Position numbers and translations under genes: made by a program. Source: Rhizobium sp. NXC14 (GTDB taxonomy: Bacteria > Pseudomonadota > Alphaproteobacteria > Rhizobiales > Rhizobiaceae). Taken from it: DNA of 64,000 nt. The DNA lies in NCBI RefSeq assembly GCF_002117485.1, contig NZ_CP021032.1:372001-436000 (forward strand), given 5' to 3'. Position 1 is the first letter of the stretch; each line of letters begins with the position of its first letter. Below, piece after piece: positions 57,701 through 64,000 of the stretch. The notes below the pieces were generated by a model. The model made no database searches. It was not told the origin of the DNA and saw only the letters and a list, made by a program, of their open reading frames with translations.

Positions 57701-58278
57701 TCACCGAAGCTTGCCCGCGCCGTACGCTGCACGCTTTCGAAGGACGCCTTCAGGCTTTCGGCATCGGCACAGAGCTGCATGCCGATGCCGCCGCCGCCGG
57801 CCGTGCTTTTCAGCATCACGGGATAGCCGATTTCTTCGGCCGCAGCGAGCGCTTCATCGGCGCTCGAAAGCAGGCTCGTGCCGGGCAACAGCGGCACGCC
57901 GCTCGCCTTGGCGAGTTCGCGGGCCGTATGCTTCAGCCCAAAGGCAGAGAGGTGCTCGGGCCGTGGGCCGATGAAGGTGATGCCTTCGGTGGCAAGGCGC
58001 TCGGCAAAGCCGATATTTTCCGACAGGAAGCCGTAGCCCGGATGCACCGCCTCGGCCCCCGTCGCCTTGCAGGCGGCAATGACGGCGTCGACATTCAAAT
58101 AGCTTTCGCTGGCCGGCGCCGGCCCGAGACGGATCGCCTCATCCGCCATCATAGCGGGCTTGGCGAAGCGGTCGGCATCGGAATAGACCGCGACGGAGGC
58201 AATGCCCATCCGTCGCAGCGTCTTGATAACCCGCACGGCGATTTCGCCCCGGTTGGCGATCAGGACTTTCTTGAACAT
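54739..58278 (-). CDS. Guanidine carboxylase (urea carboxylase family)
   Basis: An 1179-residue biotin-dependent carboxylase. The N-terminal biotin carboxylase domain (about residues 1-450) has MFKKVLIANRGEIAVRVIKT, then KSTAGGGGIGM and EVNTRLQVEHPVTE. The AHS2/AHS1-type carboxyltransferase domains follow, and the biotinyl domain at the C-terminus has IIESMKMEINV with Lys1143. Databases usually call such proteins urea carboxylase; the adjacent carboxyguanidine deiminase subunits, the guanidine-I riboswitch and the separate AtzF indicate that guanidine is the natural substrate, as shown for other bacteria. Specificity residues are not resolved here. Confidence 0.9.
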   Translation of the reverse strand: MFKKVLIANRGEIAVRVIKTLRRMGIASVAVYSDADRFAKPAMMADEAIRLGPAPASESYLNVDAVIAACKATGAEAVHPGYGFLSENIGFAERLATEGITFIGPRPEHLSAFGLKHTARELAKASGVPLLPGTSLLSSADEALAAAEEIGYPVMLKSTAGGGGIGMQLCADAESLKASFESVQRTARASFGDARVYIERFVAAARHVEVQIFGNGQGKVIALGERDCSLQRRNQKVVEETPAPGLSAATRARLHKSAVDLGAVVSYESAGTVEFIYDPLREEFYFLEVNTRLQVEHPVTEAVFGIDLVEWMIRQAAGEDVLSGAEALQPKGAAIEVRVYAEMPHADFRPSAGLLTEVSFPQDGRIDGWIETGTEVTPFYDPMLAKVIVSAEDRTAAIEKLKSALGETSISGIETNLDYLRAIASSELLASGKVATTALRDFSFVPDVIEVIAPGAQSSIQELPGRLGLWHVGVPPSGPMDERSFRHANRLVGNGDMVAALELTVSGPMLKFHTDTTVALAGARMAMSIDGVNLPHGNAVNVRAGQVLAIGSIDGPGQRAYLAVAGGFAAPVVLGSRAAFGLGQFGGNATGTLKTGHVLHLARQVAAEVPKPATEPAELTREWQVGVVYGPHGAPDFFQDGDIEMLFSTSYEVHFNSARTGVRLIGPAPKWARSDGGEAGLHPSNLHDNAYAIGAIDFTGDMPIILGPDGPSLGGFVCPAVIARDEQWKMGQFKPGDRIRFHPVARSEDPIAGPVVHRMKEETGSPVIGKRDDGPVSVLYRRQGDDNLLVEYGPMTLDIALRLRVHLLMEAVSQARLPGIIDLTPGIRSLQIHYDGSTLTRKRLLGLLAEIETSLPAVQDVTVPSRIVHLPLSWNDPDAELAMRKYQELVRPNAPWCPDNIEFIRRINGLADEQAVRNIVFDASYLVLGLGDVYLGAPVATPVDPRHRLVTTKYNPARTWTPENAVGIGGAYMCIYGMEGPGGYQLFGRTIQVWNTWRQTPVFAKGKPWLLDFFDQIRFFPVSHQELAEARSAFPHGGYPVNIEETEFSYAAYEQELQANAASIATFKARQQAAFDAERQRWKEAGLDSFVTDEGTGGSPAGDIPEGCFGVASAVPGNIWKLLVEPGAPVAAGDTLAIIESMKMEINVTAHAPGRVRDLRAGPGRNVKAGDIIVVLEEC

Positions 58279-58280
58279 GC

Positions 58281-58931
58281 TCAGTCCTCGCCGTCCCAGA
58301 TCAGCACCCGGATCGGCGTCGGATCGAAGCCGTTACAGGGGTTGTTGATCTGCGGGCAATTGGAGATGACGCAGAGCACGTCCATTTCCGCGACGAGTTC
58401 GACATAGTCGCCAGGCGCCGAAATACCATCGACGATGGTCATCTCGCCATTCGGTTTGATCGGCACGTTCATGAAGAAATTGATGTTGGGCACGATGTCG
58501 CGCTTGCCCATGCCGTGTTTGCTGACCTCGAGGACGAAGTTGTCGCGGCAGGCATGCAGGTATTTCGTGCCATGGCCGAAGCGCACCGTATTGCTCTCGC
58601 AGGAACAGGCGCCGGCAGACGTGTCATGGCGGCCGCAGCTGTCAGCCGTCATGGTCAGCATCACATTGCCTTCATTCGATATGATCTTCGTGCCGATGCC
58701 GATATAGGCAGCGCCCTGCATGCGCATCGTATCCTGATTGGAATAGCGCTCGGCGAAATCGTCGGCACGATAGAAGAGCGTGTCGATCGCCTGCTGGCCA
58801 AGACTGTCTTCGATGCGGATCGTCTGGCCCTTGCGCACCACGCCGGACCATGGGGCTTCGGCCGGAATGAAATGATCCTGCACAGCATTCTGAACAGTAC
58901 GGGCAGGAGAGGTCTGGATGAAATCGGACAT
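58281..58931 (-). CDS. Carboxyguanidine deiminase subunit (DUF1989, small)
   Basis: A 216-residue DUF1989 protein, formerly urea amidolyase-associated protein 2. It contains IRIEDSLGQQAIDTLFYRAD, TADSCGRHDTSAGACSCESN (with His/Cys residues that may bind metal) and NINFFMNVPIKPNGEM. With the larger partner next to it, it forms the CgdAB enzyme that deiminates carboxyguanidine to allophanate. Its stop is 2 bp before the carboxylase ATG. Which letter (A or B) it carries I cannot assign reliably. Confidence 0.87.
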   Translation of the reverse strand: MSDFIQTSPARTVQNAVQDHFIPAEAPWSGVVRKGQTIRIEDSLGQQAIDTLFYRADDFAERYSNQDTMRMQGAAYIGIGTKIISNEGNVMLTMTADSCGRHDTSAGACSCESNTVRFGHGTKYLHACRDNFVLEVSKHGMGKRDIVPNINFFMNVPIKPNGEMTIVDGISAPGDYVELVAEMDVLCVISNCPQINNPCNGFDPTPIRVLIWDGED

Positions 58932-58941
58932 CGTCTTCTCC

Positions 58942-59763
58942 TCAGGCCTGCATCAGGGCGTTGTTCTCGAAACCGCGCACGGCTTCGGCCGTTGCCGCGC
59001 GGCAAAGATCATCGGCAGCCGGGACTGCCGCCTTGTAGCGGGTGATGACGACGGGCTTCGGCTGGTAGGTCGGATCCGGGTCAAGCGGATGCGGGCAGGT
59101 GGAAAAGCCGACCAGCATGTCCATCTCCGCACGCAGTTCGACATAATTGCCGCTGTTGGAGCGCTTGCCCTGCCAGCCGAAACCTCCGGCCTCGGCAAGG
59201 CGGACGGGCGCGAAGAGGTTGAGGATGCCGGGGATATCGCGCCTGTCGAGGCCGAGCTTGACAGCGACGAGGATCAGGTTGTCGCGGGTGTTGCGTGTCT
59301 TCTCGCCCGGATATTTCGCGGCATTCGATGCGGCCGTCGAGCCGCCCATCAGGCAGTCATGGGCGCCGGAACTATCCTCGATGATCGAGAACATGACGCG
59401 GCCCATATCGGAGAAGATCACCCGCCCCTTGCCGAGTGCCGTCGTCCACTGGACCTTGGCGGTATCGACGAGATTGATCCGCTCGCTCGTATCCTCGGCA
59501 TTCCAGGCGACGAGCGCCACGGTGGAATTTCCTTCGCCCTGGTCGACGCGGATCGCCTCGCCGCGCCGGAGTTTCGTCGACCAGTACCAGCCGCCCGGTA
59601 TGGTCTCCTGATGGATGGTCGCGGCAGCTTCGATGGCCGGCGCCGGCAGCGGGCTTGGACCGGGCAGGGCCTTGGGCGCAAATTCCAGACCCTTTTTCTG
59701 GTGCTCCTCGTAACGCGCGCGATTGGCGGCAATTTCTTCGGGCGATCGTCTCACATGCATCAT
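58942..59763 (-). CDS. Carboxyguanidine deiminase subunit (DUF1989, large)
   Basis: A 273-residue DUF1989 protein, formerly urea amidolyase-associated protein 1. It has the N-terminal segment RSPEEIAANRARYEEHQKKG, then GWYWSTKLRRGEAIRVDQGE, EDSSGAHDCLMGGSTAASNA and DIPGILNLFAPVRLAEAGGF. It pairs with the smaller subunit 10 bp downstream. It overlaps the transporter ATPase stop by 4 bp, so uptake and breakdown are translationally linked. Confidence 0.87.
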   Translation of the reverse strand: MMHVRRSPEEIAANRARYEEHQKKGLEFAPKALPGPSPLPAPAIEAAATIHQETIPGGWYWSTKLRRGEAIRVDQGEGNSTVALVAWNAEDTSERINLVDTAKVQWTTALGKGRVIFSDMGRVMFSIIEDSSGAHDCLMGGSTAASNAAKYPGEKTRNTRDNLILVAVKLGLDRRDIPGILNLFAPVRLAEAGGFGWQGKRSNSGNYVELRAEMDMLVGFSTCPHPLDPDPTYQPKPVVITRYKAAVPAADDLCRAATAEAVRGFENNALMQA

Positions 59764-60584
59764 AGCGTCTCTCCTGATGATGCCAGGTCGTCCCGGCTGT
59801 GCCCCAGGGAAGAGACCGGGCCGTCCCGGTCGGGGCTGAAGATCGATGGCTGCCCGGCGAGGCGCGGCGGCCAGATGGCAATATCCTTGGTGATGGTGGC
59901 GCCGTAGCGCTCCTTCTCTTCCGCCCGGTCGCGGCGGCGTTCGAAGGCGACGACGCGGTTGGCCAGCGTGAAAGCTTCGCGCATGTCATGGGTGACCATG
60001 ACGACGGTCATCTGCGTTTCATGCCAGAGCCGCTTCATCAGCGTGTGGATCTCGGCGCGAATACCGGGATCGAGCGCGCCGAAGGGTTCATCGAGCAGCA
60101 GCACCTTCGGCTTCATGATGAGCGCCTGGGCGAGGGCCAGGCGCTGCTGCATGCCGCCGGAAAGCTGGGCCGGATATTTGTTCTCCGAACCGGCGAGCCC
60201 TACCTCGGCAATCAACTGTCGCGCTTCTTCGATCGCATTGCGGCGTGCGGCGCCGAAGAGCCTGGCCTTGTAGCGCGCCGCGGAAAATTCCTTGCCGAGC
60301 AGCACGTTGCCGAGCACCGTCAGGTGCGGAAAGACGGAATAGCGCTGGAAGACGACGCCGCGGTCCGGGCCTGGCTCCGACGGCAGAGGCTCGCCATCGA
60401 GCAGGATGTTGCCCTTTGTCGGCTGCTCCTGTCCGAGCAGCATCCGCAGGAAGGTGGTTTTGCCGCAGCCGGAGGGCCCGACAAGGGCGACGAAGGCACG
60501 CGAGGCGACGGTCAAGGACACGTTTTCGAGCACGACCTGGTCGCCATATTCCTTCCAGACCCTTTCGATCTTCAGTTGGCTCAT
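59760..60584 (-). CDS. Guanidine-operon ABC transporter ATPase
   Basis: A 274-residue NitT/TauT-type ATPase with GPSGCGKTT (Walker A), LSGGMQQRLALAQALIMKPK (signature) and LLLDEPFGALD (Walker B). The C-terminal ~50 residues after VTHDMREAFTLANRVVAFER form an extension typical of the urea-carboxylase-linked transporters. It energises uptake of the operon's substrate, presumably guanidine or a guanidino compound. Confidence 0.9.
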   Translation of the reverse strand: MSQLKIERVWKEYGDQVVLENVSLTVASRAFVALVGPSGCGKTTFLRMLLGQEQPTKGNILLDGEPLPSEPGPDRGVVFQRYSVFPHLTVLGNVLLGKEFSAARYKARLFGAARRNAIEEARQLIAEVGLAGSENKYPAQLSGGMQQRLALAQALIMKPKVLLLDEPFGALDPGIRAEIHTLMKRLWHETQMTVVMVTHDMREAFTLANRVVAFERRRDRAEEKERYGATITKDIAIWPPRLAGQPSIFSPDRDGPVSSLGHSRDDLASSGETL

Positions 60585-61399
60585 GCCTGCTTCTCCAGCT
60601 CCGACCAGGGGAAGACGGCTATGCGCAGGCGATCGAGCAGGGCATTCATGACCACGGCAAGCAGGGTGATCCAGACCACATAGGGGAAGATGATATCCAT
60701 CGACAGATAGCGGCGGACGAGGAAGATGCGGTAACCGAGGCCGGAATCTGACGAGATGGCTTCGGCTGCGATCAGGAACAGCCAGGCCGGGCCGAGCTGC
60801 AGTCTGAGGCAGGTGATCAGCCGCGGCAGGATTTGCGGTAGCACGACGCGCAGTCCGATCTGCCAGGAGGAGCCGCCGAGCGTCTCGGCCTTGACGATCT
60901 GTTCGCGCGGCAATTCCAGCGCCTTCAGCGCCAGATCGCGGATCATCGTCGGCGCGACGCCGATGACGATGAGGGCGATCTTCGACGTCTCGCCAAGTCC
61001 CATGACGATGAAGAGGATCGGCAGCAGCGCCAGCGGCGGCACCATGGAGATGACGGCGACGAAGGGGGAAAGCAGCGCTCTGAGATAAGGCAGCATGCCG
61101 ATCAGCATGCCGACAACAAGCGCGATCGCCGTCGAGATGCCGAGGCCGGAGAGCAGACGGATGAGGCTCGCGCCCGTGTCCGACCAGAGCAGAAACTCGC
61201 CGGTACGCGGGTCGGCGACGAAGGCCAGACGGTTGATCGCGTCGGCAAAGCCGGCAAGGCTCGGCAGAAGCTTGTCGTTGGCGTTGTCAGCCAGTCGCGC
61301 CGCCGAGCCGAAGGCATAGGCCAGGGCGAGCAGCACGAAGGGCAGCATCGTCAAGGCGAACTGGGCGCCCCGGCTCGGCCTCGTGTTGATCCAATGCAT
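60581..61399 (-). CDS. Guanidine-operon ABC transporter permease
   Basis: A 272-residue NitT/TauT-family permease with about six spans and the EAA loop ELPREQIVKAETLGGSSWQI. The other regions (LLSGLGISTAIALVVGMLIG and ISMVPPLALLPILFIVMGLG) are typical of this family. Overlaps the ATPase start by 4 bp. A single permease gene is present, so it should form a homodimer. Confidence 0.9.
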   Translation of the reverse strand: MHWINTRPSRGAQFALTMLPFVLLALAYAFGSAARLADNANDKLLPSLAGFADAINRLAFVADPRTGEFLLWSDTGASLIRLLSGLGISTAIALVVGMLIGMLPYLRALLSPFVAVISMVPPLALLPILFIVMGLGETSKIALIVIGVAPTMIRDLALKALELPREQIVKAETLGGSSWQIGLRVVLPQILPRLITCLRLQLGPAWLFLIAAEAISSDSGLGYRIFLVRRYLSMDIIFPYVVWITLLAVVMNALLDRLRIAVFPWSELEKQA

Positions 61400-61456
61400 G
61401 GGAAATGCTCCGCTGAGGAAGGGGAGGGAGCGCGGGCAGACCGCGCCCCTTTGCGA

Positions 61457-62530
61457 TCAGAGCGAACTGTCGGCGGCGGCCTTCATATAGGCGTCGGTGA
61501 AGCGCAGCTTCACGTTGCCGGCGTCGCCCAGCACCTTGCCGTCCGGCATTTCGATGCCGATGACATCGGCGGATGGCGCGCCATTGCCGAGCAGTCCCTT
61601 CTCGAAGAGGAAGTTGCGCACCAGATCCATGGTCTTCGGCAGATTCGGCGAAGCGGTGAAGGCAACGGCATCGGCCGGCTTGTCGAAGAGCTTGGTGGCG
61701 GCAAGCTGGGCCTCGAAGCCGGAAAGATCGGTGCCCGACGCCGAGCCCATGGCCTCGCGTGCGGCCTTGCCCTCGGCGCTGTCTGCCCGCAGCAGGGCGG
61801 CCGTCTCATACCAGATGCCGGCAAGCGCCTTGCCGAAGTTCGGATTGTCCTTCAGCACGCCGCTATTGGCGACCATCAGGTCGATGATTTCGCCCGGCAC
61901 TTGCGAGCTGTCGAAAACCTTCTTGGCCGAGGGATCTTCGAGGATGGTGGATACCAGCGGATTCCAGGTGACGACGGCGGTGACGTCAGGCGTCTTGTAG
62001 GCCGCGACCATGTCGGCGTCCGATGTGTTGACCACCTTCACGTCGCGCTCCGCCAGCTTGATGCTTTCGAGCGCGCGGGCGAGCAGATAGTGCGAGACGG
62101 AGAACTCGACGAGGTTGACGTTCTGGCCCTTGATATCGGCAAGGCTCGCCTTGTCCTTCAGGATCACGGCGTCATTGCCGTTCGAAAAGTCGCCGACGAT
62201 CACGGCTGTCGTATCGACGCCGCCGGCGGCCGGGATCGACAGGCCATCCATGTTGGTCAGCGTCACGGCATCGAAGGCGCCGGCCGTGTACTGGTTCATC
62301 GATTCCACATAGTCGTTGAACTGGGTGACCTCGATCTTGATGCCGTATTTGTCGGCCCATTTCTTGACGATGCCGTGGTCGGCCGCGTAGCCCCAGGGCA
62401 TCCAGCCGACATAGATGGACCAGGCCACCTTGAATTCGCTCTTCTGTTCCGCCTCTGCGACGGAAGCAGGCCCAAGCATCAGCGATACCGCCAGCGCTGT
62501 GGTCGAAACAATCTTCGAAAAAGTCTGCAT
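61457..62530 (-). CDS. Guanidine-operon ABC transporter substrate-binding protein
   Basis: A 357-residue periplasmic protein with a signal peptide (MQTFSKIVSTTALAVSLMLG..AEA). It contains FKVAWSIYVGWMPWGYAADH near the mature start, as in the NitT/TauT-type binding proteins linked to urea-carboxylase operons, and later TAVVTWNPLVSTILEDPSA. First gene after the riboswitch. The ATG at 62530 is preceded by an AAGGGGA site, so the longer in-frame opening is not used. Confidence 0.9.
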   Translation of the reverse strand: MQTFSKIVSTTALAVSLMLGPASVAEAEQKSEFKVAWSIYVGWMPWGYAADHGIVKKWADKYGIKIEVTQFNDYVESMNQYTAGAFDAVTLTNMDGLSIPAAGGVDTTAVIVGDFSNGNDAVILKDKASLADIKGQNVNLVEFSVSHYLLARALESIKLAERDVKVVNTSDADMVAAYKTPDVTAVVTWNPLVSTILEDPSAKKVFDSSQVPGEIIDLMVANSGVLKDNPNFGKALAGIWYETAALLRADSAEGKAAREAMGSASGTDLSGFEAQLAATKLFDKPADAVAFTASPNLPKTMDLVRNFLFEKGLLGNGAPSADVIGIEMPDGKVLGDAGNVKLRFTDAYMKAAADSSL

Positions 62531-62587
62531 TGAAATTCCCCTTCTGCTTTTCTTCAAAAGGGATCGGCAAAGACCATCGTGCCACCA

Positions 62588-62716
62588 ATCCCTTGGCTTA
62601 CGAGGTCTCCCGGGCTTTTGTCCCGCCGTGCACCCGGCGGGATTTCTCCTCCGCCGGTGGTGGCTCTCGGACCAGCCGCGCTTCAGAAAAGCGCCGGAAC
62701 CCTAGCCACCAACTCA
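62588..62716 (-). ncRNA. Guanidine-I (ykkC) riboswitch
   Basis: Read on the - strand, the leader shows the conserved blocks of the ykkC aptamer in order: CTAGGGTTCCGGC (62692-62704), GCTGGTCCGAGAGCCACC (about 62657-62676), ACGGCGGGA and AAAGCCCGGGAGACC (about 62604-62630). Outer flanks TTGGTGGCT and AGCCAAGG can form the closing stem. This class binds guanidinium and normally turns on guanidine-carboxylase and transporter genes. It begins close to the predicted start of the sigma-54-type promoter just upstream. Confidence 0.93.
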
Positions 62717-62726
62717 GCACATTCCT

Positions 62727-62742
62727 TGCAAGAGGTGTGCCA
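62727..62742 (-). promoter_or_regulatory. Sigma-54 (RpoN)-type promoter of the guanidine operon
   Basis: On the - strand TGGCAC-ACCTC-TTGCA has the full -24/-12 consensus with the required GG-N10-GC spacing. Transcription from it would start around 62715, at the 5' edge of the riboswitch. This points to NtrC-type nitrogen control in addition to guanidine sensing. Confidence 0.8.
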
Positions 62743-63038
62743 GCTTATAAATCTTTGATTTTTCTAGTCCCCGTTCCTTGGTCGCATGTTACTGTGTACA
62801 CTTCGCGGCATTTGCTAAATTTTTGAGCAGTGATCAGCGAAGCCATCCGATCGACCTCGTCCTTTCGATTGACCGGCATATCCCCGTGCGCCCGCACCTT
62901 TGCTACGGACCCTTGACGATACATTGGAAGCCCTCCAATTGCCTTGGAAGTAACCAAACTTGCTTTTTTACAGTCGCAGGAATATTTTTATTCGGTCGGT
63001 CAATAAATCATCCAACCAGTACTATCTGCGGTGGAGCT
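62743..63038. other. Upstream region between the guanidine operon and the caspase-like gene
   Basis: About 300 bp of lower-GC spacer with no supported gene. It should hold activator sites for the sigma-54 promoter and, on the + strand, the promoter of the caspase-like gene. A GTGC-N4-GCAC dyad at about 62885 is the only element noticed; it does not match the NtrC consensus orientation. Confidence 0.35.
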
Positions 63039-64000
63039 ATGCCCGAGTTTCACGGAAAGAACCGCTTTGCGGCTATATTGCTGATCTTCCTGACGGCATT
63101 GGTCTTTCTCGGGTTTGAACAACCCGCTGCTGCCGCCGCCGGTGAACAGGATGGCCGGCGGGTTGCATTGATCGTTGGCAACTCCGTCTACAAGACGCTG
63201 CCCTCATTGCCCAATCCCGCAAACGATGTCCAGGAAGTCGCCAACACGCTGCGCAGGGCCGGGTTCGATGTGACGATCGGCATCAATGTCGACCGCATCG
63301 GTCTTGAGAATACGGTGCGCAGCTTCTTGCGCTCGGCCAATAATGCAGAGGCCGGCCTCATCTATTATTCCGGACACGGCATCCAGGTGGGCGGCCAGAA
63401 TTTCATCGTGCCGGTCGATGCGACGCTGGAAACGCCCTATGACGTCGAGACGCAGACCATGCCGCTCGATCTCATCCTGAACCACCTCAAGCAGAATTCG
63501 CGCGTGCAGCTGATCTTTCTCGATGCTTGCCGCAATAACCCGTTCAATACGCAGAAATTCTGGATGGCGGAAAAGCTGGAACCGGTCGGCGCGACGCGCG
63601 GGCTGGCCCGCATCGACAGCGATCTCGGCAGCCTGATCGCCTTTTCGACGGAGCCGGGCCAGGTGGCGCTCGACGGCGAGGGGGCGCTCAGCCCCTATTC
63701 CGAATCCTTCATCAAGCGCGCCAGCGAGCCGAACAAGGAAATCCGCCAGGTCCTGACCGATGTGCGCCGCGACGTGATCGCCATGACCAATGGCAAGCAG
63801 GTCCCTTGGGAAAATTCCTCGCTGATGGACAGCTTCTATTTCATCCCGGCCCCGCCGCCGCCGAGCGTCGAACCGATGCAGCAGGTGAGCGTGCCGGAGG
63901 GGGCGGCCGCGACCAAGCTGCCGATCGCTCCGCCGCATGACGAAACCGGCTCGGCGCTGCTTGTCACGCTCAACCAGCTTCCCCAGACCGGCAAGCTCAG
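63039..64000 (+). CDS. Secreted caspase-like (peptidase C14) protein, 3' end outside the window
   Basis: The frame from ATG 63039 stays open to the last base, so the gene is partial. It starts with a signal peptide/hydrophobic segment (residues about 9-34), followed by a caspase p20 domain: RRVALIVGNSVYKTLPSLPN, the catalytic His113 in IYYSGHGIQVGGQNF and Cys164 in LIFLDACRNNPF. The residues after about 265 are rich in Pro, which suggests a linker to a further domain. Rhizobia carry several such bacterial metacaspase-like proteins; their substrates are mostly unknown. Confidence 0.88.
   Translation, partial: MPEFHGKNRFAAILLIFLTALVFLGFEQPAAAAAGEQDGRRVALIVGNSVYKTLPSLPNPANDVQEVANTLRRAGFDVTIGINVDRIGLENTVRSFLRSANNAEAGLIYYSGHGIQVGGQNFIVPVDATLETPYDVETQTMPLDLILNHLKQNSRVQLIFLDACRNNPFNTQKFWMAEKLEPVGATRGLARIDSDLGSLIAFSTEPGQVALDGEGALSPYSESFIKRASEPNKEIRQVLTDVRRDVIAMTNGKQVPWENSSLMDSFYFIPAPPPPSVEPMQQVSVPEGAAATKLPIAPPHDETGSALLVTLNQLPQTGKL

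Noticed and set aside
54739..58278. Annotation as urea carboxylase for urea use
   Set aside because: The guanidine-I riboswitch, CgdAB-type subunits and separate AtzF indicate guanidine as substrate.
1..64000. CRISPR arrays, complete insertion sequences, rRNA or intact tRNA genes
   Set aside because: No regularly spaced repeats, transposase genes or full tRNA structures were seen by eye; only a tRNA-end-like relic at 32.66 kb.

Overview
The window looks like part of a Rhizobium genome (R. etli / R. leguminosarum type). It is GC-rich, dense with overlapping (ATGA-type) genes and catabolic ABC-transporter operons, and carries a rhizobial-type palindromic intergenic repeat. The agp/aga gene order matches that described in Sinorhizobium, and one protein fits the published biuret hydrolase of R. 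leguminosarum. Family calls come from reading the sequences; no database search was run.

Layout. (1) 0-14.1 kb: histidine utilisation. hutI-hutH-hutG-hutU-hutD run leftward and hutF-hutC rightward. A second HutC-like repressor faces a polar amino-acid ABC transporter whose last gene is a histidine ammonia-lyase paralogue that has lost the MIO-forming Ala-Ser-Gly triad. (2) 14.1-22.3 kb: mixed genes: a secreted small protein, a PAP2 phosphatase, a dimethylglycine/sarcosine dehydrogenase-like flavoprotein, a three-gene XRE regulator operon, a methyltransferase, and a mechanosensitive channel with a cyclic-nucleotide-binding domain. (3) 22.3-32.5 kb: the alpha-galactoside locus agpT / agaL1-agpABCD-agaL2, closed by a strong terminator. 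(4) 32.6-41.8 kb: an accessory, scarred segment. It holds a tRNA-3'-end-like relic, a nucleotidyltransferase-HEPN protein, an ArdC-type antirestriction protein, an O-methyltransferase, a RraA-like protein beside a frameshifted enolase-superfamily gene, a chimeric scar of an ABC ATPase tail joined to an agaL2-like fragment, and a HipBA toxin-antitoxin pair. (5) 41.8-43.9 kb: the tail-specific protease Prc. (6) 44.1-62.8 kb: two adjacent nitrogen-scavenging operons. The first has a BMP-family ABC transporter, a formamidase-like enzyme, biuret hydrolase, a second isochorismatase-fold hydrolase (candidate triuret hydrolase) and a cupin, with a divergent GntR regulator. The second has a guanidine-I (ykkC) riboswitch, an ABC transporter, the two DUF1989 carboxyguanidine deiminase subunits, a urea-carboxylase-family guanidine carboxylase and allophanate hydrolase. 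(7) From 63.0 kb: the start of a secreted caspase-like protein that runs off the window.

How it fits together. The most coherent and least described feature is the 44-63 kb block. Triuret to biuret to allophanate, and guanidine to carboxyguanidine to allophanate, both feed the single allophanate hydrolase gene at the end of the guanidine operon; the biuret operon has none of its own. Both operons have sigma-54-type -24/-12 elements at their heads, suggesting nitrogen control. The biuret promoter is overlapped by a repeated motif that is a good candidate GntR operator. In the hut region, the MIO-less lyase paralogue co-expressed with an importer is the strongest candidate for an undescribed function.
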